From: Hermatobates lingyangjiaoensis
Taxonomy: Eukaryota; Arthropoda; Insecta; Hemiptera; Hermatobatidae
DNA length: 64,000 nucleotides
Direction: 5' to 3'
Assembly: GCA_026182355.1 (NCBI GenBank)
Contig: JAPFBL010000559.1
Location: forward strand, 124,001 to 188,000
The notes under the pieces were generated by a model. That model was not told the origin of the DNA, searched no databases, and saw only the letters and a program-made list of their open reading frames with translations. The position numbers were made by a program, and so were the translations under genes. Positions within the stretch are counted from its first letter, which is position 1. Every line of letters begins with the position of its first letter. This document shows positions 27,957-36,900 of the stretch, piece by piece.

Positions 27957-30900
27957 CTCTCCTCTCTCTCTTCCCTCCCCCTCTCTCTCCTCCCCCTTCT
28001 TCACCTTGTCCTATTTGCCTAACCACGCCATCCTCTGGGCGTTAAATTTTAATCTTCCTCCTCCCCACCCTTAGTTAAAGCCACAAGTTGTTTCATTTTT
28101 TTTTTTAATTTATAATTGTGATTTCAGACCACCCAAGGACACTTTCTATGACCATGACAGTGAAGCTAAAGACATTCAAACAGAAGAAGAATTGAAAAAG
28201 ATAAAACAGAGACAGACATATATCAAGAGGGTTATTGTTCATCCGGCTTTTCATAACATATCGTTTGTCGAAGCGGAAAAACTAATGGCTAATATGGAAC
28301 AGGGCGAGGTTATCATCAGGCCTTCTAGCAAGGTAAACTGATGATGAGTATTGAAGAAGATAGTTGATGAGTATAATGTGAGACTCATCTTGTCAAAGGA
28401 AATATCATTAACTCAATCATTTCCATTTGAATTAATGTTTAAACTCATTAGTTGTACTTGTACTTGTAATTGTGTGGTATTTACTCATACTGGGATACAT
28501 GGATAAAACAAAGTCTCCTTCACATACAAAAAAGAAGCCTTTTTATTCTGCGCTTTTCGAACGTAAACTTTTACAATACAAATTACAAATAAGAAGTTAG
28601 AAAATAACAGGAATTGTATACAATAAAATGAAAAACGAATGACATACCCAATGGAAGTGTAGAGAACCAAACAATCTAACTAAATTACTGAAGTAATTAG
28701 GTCATGTGGGACATAGTGGGGAGGGCTAGTTAAAAGATGAGGTGACGAATAAGTTGGGTATGCTTACAAACAGAGATGTACTATAAAGCAAGCCATAAAA
28801 CACTATTGTAGAGGAAAGTTTTTTTTAATTGATCACATCTTATAGAATCAAATAAAAAAGAACTTATTCCTTTGTAATAGTGTTCTCTGGCTTGTTTTAT
28901 AGCTCACTGTTTATAAGCATACCCAACTCCTTTGTCACCTTATCTTTTAACTAGCCCTTATGTTGTTATTGAACATACATCCCTGTGTAATATATTAATG
29001 TTATCAATATTATTGATAAAATAATATTGATATCCACTATCTCACATGATCTAATTTCTTCAACGATCGTTGGACTGTTCGGTCCTCCAATCCTTCCATT
29101 CGGGATATTATTCTTTGTTAATTTTATAATATTCAATTCCGTTTATTTTTGAAACTTTTAATTTGTAATTTGTATTGTAGAAGTTTACCTGATGATGAAC
29201 ACGGATTATACGAAACGCGTAGAATAAAAAGGCTTCTTTTTTTATATGGAAACTTTGTTTTATCCATTAACCCCAGTATAAGAGTTAAAACATAATGAAT
29301 GTGTTTCCCAAGCCAAACCACTCACCGTTACTAAAAAAAATTTATGATCCTTTATTATTTATTTTAATAACTTTAATTAAAGATATATAATTATAATTGG
29401 ATATACAAGAATACATGAATCAGTATAATAGCAAACGTAATATACTCCATGTTTGATGAAATTAAAATTAATTAAACAAATTATTTAAATAATAATTAAT
29501 ATATTTAATTGAAATCGAATTAATTATAGATTTATGTTGTGTACTTATTATGTAAATATACTTCTAATTATATTTTTATAACAAAACTAAAGTTTATTGG
29601 GACTCGGTCAGTTCTTAAGGTTCAAATTAAACTCTCATTGCCAACGTTTCGGTTTTTATTTAAAACCTTTTTCATAGGCCTAGTTTTGTTTCTATTCCAT
29701 GGTCGATATTTTTATCAATTATGTATTTTTACAGTTCATTATTATTACTAAGTTAATTATCATTTGGGTTATTATGAACAATAAGATGTGAACTAGAAAT
29801 ATTTTTTTTTTCATCTTATTCCTGTCTTAGTTCTATATTTCCATTGTTTAATTTCATAATTAAATAAAACTACGATTTTCTAATTAAACATGAAAATTTT
29901 GTTTTTAAAGTTCTCGTTAGTTCAGTTTTTTAAACTAATTACTATTAATGAGTAAATAATAAAAAGATTATGTAATACCAAAATAATAAATTTGGTTTTT
30001 AGTGCATGATTTAAATTTGAAAATAACATTTTTGTGGTATATATAATAATTTTTGGAACTGTTTTTTGACTTCAGGGTGTGGACCATTTGACGGTGACTT
30101 GGAAAGTATCAGATAACATTTACCAACATATAGATGTACGAGAAGAGGGCAAAGAAAATGCCTTCTCGCTTGGCCAGTCTTTGTGGATTGATAGTGAAGA
30201 ATTTGAAGATCTGGATGAAATCATTGCCAGACATGTGAATCCAATGGCCTCCTATGTCAGAGATTTGTTTGCCTTTAGATATTATAAAGAGACTGAAGGT
30301 GGCTTAAAAGACAAGGCGGAAGAGTTTCTTAAAGAGGAAAAGAAAAAGAATCCTGCTAAAATTCACTATATTGTGTCTGTTGCAAAGGTCAGTTAAATCC
30401 CTTATCAGATATCTTAAGAAACATAACAAGAGTAATTATTTTTTTCGCTTATATATATTAAAGATTTTAGTGGGTTTCTCCTGGCTTTTTTGTGATTTGA
30501 AATCAACTTACACCTATATGATAGTAATCCCTTGATAAATTCAAAAATAAAGTAGAGATTAATAAACGATACATCATGCATGTCAATCGCGATAACCACA
30601 GAGTTTGGATAGAAGATTTGATTAATATATATTACACTTGATTGGTTTCTTCTGCCCTACCTCAATAATCCATTGATAACTTCAAGAACAAAGTAGACTT
30701 TAATAAAAGAGAACGTGCATGTCAATCGCGATAACAACAGAGTTTAGTTAGAAGGTTTATTAATATATATTACACTTGATTAGTTTTTTCTGCCCTACCT
30801 CAGTAATCCATTGATAACCTCAAGAACAAAGTAGACTTTAATAAAAGAGAACGTGCATATCAATCGCGATAACAACAGAGTTTAGTTAGAAGGTTTATTA

Positions 30901-33900
30901 ATATATATTACACTCGATTGGTTTCTTCTGTCCTACCTCAGTATTCCATTGATAACTTCAAAAACAAAGTAGACTTTAATAAAAGTGAACGTGCATGTCA
31001 ATCGCGATAACAACAGAGTTTAGTTAGAAGGTTTATTAATATATATTACTTGATTGGTTTCTTCTCTCCTACCTCAGTAATGCTTCGATAAATACAAAAA
31101 TGAAGTAGATATTAAAAAACTATAGAATATGCATTCAATTGCGATAACAACAGAGTTTGGATAGAAGGTTTTATTAATATATGTAAATCACACTTGATTG
31201 GTTTCTTCTGTCCTACCTCAGTAATGCTTTAATAAATACAAAAATGAAGTAAATATTAATAAACTATAGAATATGCATTCAATCGCGATAACAACAGAGT
31301 TTGGATAGAAGGTTTTATTAATATATACATTAAACTTATAGTTTCTTTTATCCTACCCCAGTAATCCCTTGATAAATTCAAAAAGGAAGTAGAGTTTCGA
31401 AAACAATAGAACATGCATGTAAAACGCGATAACCACAAAGGTTGGATAAAAGTTTGTATTAATATATATTATAGTTGACTGGTTTCTTGCAAAACTATCC
31501 AGTTAATGTCCTTCTGTCCTACCTCTGAATCCCTGGAAAATTGAAAAAGAAAGTTGATTTTTGAAAACAGTAAAACCTGCATGTTAATCTCAATAACCAC
31601 AGAGTTGGGATAAAATTTTGTATTAATATATATTAAAGTTGACTGGTTTCTTGCAGAACTATCCCGGAAAGTTCCTCCTGTCCTATCTGCCGAGAGCCAG
31701 ATGCAAACATGAATATATTTCTATTACTCCAAACGGATTCAGATTTCGAGGAAAAGTTTTTGATTCTGTTGGGTCTCTGTTTCGTTGGTTCAAAGAGCAC
31801 TTCAGGGACCCTATTCCAGGCACTCCTAGTACTCCAAGGGCTAACCCAGCTGGAAGGACACCGTTTACCACTCCAGGAACTACAGTTACAGCTCCACCAA
31901 CACGTAACTAATCAATTCTTTCTGTATATTTCAGTTAGATCAATTTGATATTGCGGTTTTATAAAAAAAAACATTGTTAATTGAATTTGAAAACATATGA
32001 GGAAAAAATACAATAAAAATGTAATAATCTTTGTAAGTCTAAAACAAATAGGAAATGAAATCATTCTCTGAATTGCATTATGGGATAATAGGCCCATTAT
32101 TCGTAAATGTATAATAAATATATGTTTGCATTTGGACGATATCTACAGTAATTATAGGAATATTTTTTTCTGTACGTTGCTTTAAATTGACTCATTTCAA
32201 GTTATCTTTTGTAACAATAGCGAAGTTTTTGACTTTTAAGCTGTTTGGCTAGTTAAACAGGTATATTAACCAATAATGCCTACTTGCTGAAGTATTCAGT
32301 TTTATACATTAGAACCGAATCAACCCTTAGAAAATATTTCTGATTGCCCAAATATTTTGTCACAAGCAAACTCAGCCACTGTAAGTCATACAAGCTGAAA
32401 CTTTGACTGATTTTTGTATGTATAACTTAAAAGCTAAGATTTGAATAGATTGGAAATTCAACGTAGAAGCGAAGTTATTGACTTTTAAGCTGTCTTTGGC
32501 TAGCTAAATATGTATATCAACCAATAATGACTACTTGCTGAAGTATCAAGGACCATAAAATAACTGTATATGTATAGTGGTTTTGTCTGTACATTGCTTA
32601 GAACTGACTCATTTCAAGTTATTTTTAAGTTTTATACATTAGAGAAAAAAAATATTTATTTTAATAATATACAGGTATTTACCTAATGTAGCAAGTAGAA
32701 AATTTTAGTTGATTTTAAATTTCATTTGCGTTTATTCATAATTTGCTCTCTTTAAGAAGTGAGTACTACCTACCCACATACTAAATAAGTATGCCTAGAT
32801 TAAAATCAAATTTGAGCTCAGGATTTAAAGCTGCAAAATATAAACGAAACTCCAGATCTAATGACAGTTATATACTGAACTCATAATGATTTCTGCTATT
32901 CTATAATTTGTAACAATATTTTGGAATTCAACGTATCAACTCTGAATTTTTGTAAAATACCCGTCAAAGACTGAAAATCTAATAATTGTTGGGGTACTAG
33001 CAAAGCTTATAATTCTTTCATTAAATAAATGCTTGGTTAGCTGCCAAAATGGCAAATCTACATAATATTAAATTATGATTATTGTCAGTGCGTTTGATAA
33101 TAGGTTGGTTTCAGTTAAGTTTAGTGCAGAACTTTCCAGATTCCTTAAATCGAGAAGGCTTTTTCCCATAACCCATAATGCTTTAATAAAGGCAAGAATA
33201 AAGTTAAACCTTTATTTATTGATATCATTGCTGATCTGTGTATATTATCATTGTTTTCTCTCTTTAATAATTGCCTTTTGTTAATTAGATGGTTTATTTA
33301 TTGGATTTCCATTATTTCTTAGTTGAATTTTTCTTTAGTTTTCTTACATTCAGCTTTTGGCTAAGCTTTTTCAACAGATTAGTAATTATGAAGTATGTTT
33401 GTTCCACTCTAAAAGTCATAAAGTTAAGATACTTTTCCCACCTATTGGGTATGTTATATTTTGTAGTTTCTTTATGTAGAAATTATTTTAATATAAAGTA
33501 TTTTTAAAAATATAAATAAAGGATGCAAGGAGAATATTCTGCACCTTTAAACATCTTTTATGTAGATATTATTTTAATATAAAATGTTTTTGTAATAATG
33601 AACGATGGTACAAGAATATTCGTCATCCTTGAAAAATGTACAGTTTTAAGGGTATTCAGGCTCGTTACCTGGATTGATTAACGTCCTTTCTGAGGGACGA
33701 CGTGCTCAGATTTGTTCATCTTCGCATGAATAAATTGAGAGTGAGTATTGAACCTTGGTTCTATCAGTCCAGAGGTGAGCACGCACGCGCCTCTGACCCT
33801 TGAAAAGTTAATGTTTGGGTTTAAGTTTTTGTGATGGATTTGAGGGAGGCAAGATTTTGACAACACGGTTTTTTTTTTTGTTGCAGAGATGAATGTGGAC

Positions 33901-36900
33901 GCCATCCAGCGTGTTGTCCAGAGCATGCCTAACAACATGATGCACACTCTGTCACAGGTGGCGACAAACACGCCTCACTATGTCCACACGCCTGCGGCCT
34001 TCTCCACCACTTCGTATCAGTACCCAGCCACGGTAAAATCTCAGGGGGTGTCCTACTCTTAGATAAGAACACCTCATTCCTAACTGTCTATCTGCTAAGT
34101 GTTAGAGTAAAAAAAAATTGTGTAAATACAAGCACAAGTCGGATGAATAACAACGACCAATGACTAGTGAATATATCCGCGCACTATAGTGCACGTCGTA
34201 ACTAGAAGTTCCAGACCAGAGGCCTTCTACTGCTTGATTTCTGTGCTACTATAATTACATTCAGCTTTTGACTAAGCTTTTTCAACGATTAGTAATTATG
34301 AAGTATGTTTGTTCCACTCTAAGAGTCATAAAGTTATGATACTTTTCCACCTATTGTATATGTTATATTTAGTAGTTTCTTTATGTGGAAATTATTTTGG
34401 ACTGTCAGTAATTCATGTCGGATATTAAGTTCGTCTGTATAGTAATTACGTATTCGCGTTCATGTAGTCTTGTTAGGCATAGTTTTCTATGTTTTCGTCA
34501 TGAGTTGAAAAATGGTCAATGAAAGAGTTAATTGTTCAGTGAGGTTGAGGAAGGTTGGTGGCAGGATTGAGAGCTTGTACAAAGAGGTTTGGATGAGTAC
34601 GTAGTTTATTGTCTTCATTGATGTAATATGCAAGTCTATAGATTCCATTTTCATATCATGGTGAATATCCACATTTCGGATGTACCAAGGAGCCCTGGCT
34701 ATAAGTTGAGCATATTTATTCTGAACGATCTGGATACAAGCCTTGTTCGTTGGTGCAGCTTTAAACCAGACGGAGCATCCATAAGTCATAGCCGAACGAA
34801 CAACCCCCTTATAGACAAGGTCCTTGACTGAATCGGGAGAATTTGTTTGATTTGAGAAGAGAGGATGAGTAACAGTTAACGTTTCTCAATAAGTAGAAAA
34901 AACACACAAGAGAGAGCTGTACAAAGTAGCCATTCCAGGGAAAAGCAAGCTCCTTTATTCCATCTACTTTATCATTGATCTAATGAGATTAAAATATCTA
35001 CTCATTTACCTGACATGTTTTAATGCAACAACAGAATTTTTAGTTAGCTGTAAATTGCTACATTGGTTTCAAAATTAAAATAAGTTATAAAAGAAAATAC
35101 GTTTAAACATAGGGAATGTGTAATTTCTGTTACTTTAGCTCCAAGCCACATATCCTAGATTTATGCTATAATACAAGATTCTTTCTACTTAAACAAATAA
35201 TTGGAACTGCGCAATGGATAAAAAAGAAGTTCACAAATACCTTTCTATTTCCTTTCTGAAATAAATCTTGGCAAACTTATAATTGTTTAAAGTGTATACG
35301 TATTTTATGGAAAAAAAATAGTAAACAATAAAGTTGTGTATTCTAGTGGAGTTAATATTCTTTTTGTTTTCCAGCCTTATTCTCCGTCTGGGCAAACACC
35401 TTTCTTGACTCCTTATGCCACAGGGACTCCGCGTTACCAGCATATAAATACGCCCAACATAATACCATCTCCACAACAAAGTACAGCTTCTGGTAGGTAT
35501 CAGTTGCAAGTGAATGTTTAAGAGTGATGTTCTGTTGGTGCAAAAGTTTTTTTCTTTCAGGCTCTGGTGTGTTCGTTCATCCTGCTTCAGTAATGCCTCG
35601 CTCTGCTGGTGTCACTCCAACCTATGCCAGGACGAGTGTGGCTGCTGAAGACTGGCGTCGCGCTGCTGAAGAATGGGCCGCCAGAGTCAACAAGCAGTCG
35701 GCTAGCCGACAGTCAACGCCTCGCTATTCCGACCTCGATATCAATTCGCCTAGGTATTCTGCAGGAGGCTTCTCGCCTTGGAAGAACCACGCCTTTTCCC
35801 AATCCCGTAAGTAATCCGTTACTTCTCACTAAATTACAAAATCGTTTTCACATTCTCATTAGGAGTTGCCTATATGCTGCAGTTGAACAAGGTTGGTGGC
35901 AGGATTGAGAGCTTGTACAGAGAGGTTTGGATGAGTAGTAGCTTGTTGTCTTCATTGATGTAATATGTTAGTCTGTGGATTCCATTTTCAATTTGGTGAA
36001 TATGGAATCCACAGATTATAATAGACACATATCCACACATTCAAATTATAATGTAAATATAATCTGCAGTTAATTCAATCGGTTGACGTAGCATTCGTCC
36101 TCATTTGTTCTTTCTGTTGTTAATAATGGTCTTTTAAAGGCAGTCAGCATGGAAGAATCAAAATCATAAGCGCCAGGAAGGTCTGATTATTAGTTAAGTT
36201 TTGACACCTTTTCTAGATGATTTATGGTCAAAACACTTCGATTTATTTTTCATTCAATCGTTAAAATTGATTGAATTGACATTACACTGGTAAGGAACCA
36301 TAAATTATTTAATATGGTAAATTATTTAATATTTTTAATAAATTATAAAAAATTTATTTTCATAAAGCATGCAACTTAAAGACCCAATCAAAACAGTTAA
36401 CATCTTTGCCTTTATTGAGGAGTCTAATCTTGAAAAATAGCCCTAGATTTTACATTTGGGAGATGGAAAATCTTTTGTATACTCTCCTTCGGAAAAGACA
36501 AGACCTAAAGCTGTCGTTGCAGAGCCTGTACTTTGTCAACTATCCATTAAAGATCCCTTTTCTAGTAAACTTGAGTGAGGTAAAATATAGCTCTCAATGA
36601 AGAACTGACTAGGTAATATGGCTCGTCCCTAACTAAAATATGTGCTAATAACAAATGCCACACTTTCCGCATAAAAAAACACTAAAGGTTAAGCCTACTA
36701 GTTTGGGTGGTAGAAACAAAATTAAGAAGGTATTTATTTTTTATAGTTAATGGATTAGTTCCACTGAGGTTTGTCATATTAGAATTAGTAGTAATACTGT
36801 CCGTCATACCTCGTAAAGTCTCAGAAAAGCTCGACTGGTTTCGGGTCCGTCCGGATCCCATCTTCAAGAGCAACTAACTAACGTTTATAACTCAGTTAGT

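Larger units (their letters stand above)
33343..34395 (+). repeat. Direct duplication of about 140 bp flanking exon 24
   Basis: The segment at about 33345-33490 (attcagcttttg.ctaagc...tagtttctttatgt) recurs at about 34258-34395 with small differences, on either side of SPT6 exon 24. Confidence 0.7.
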
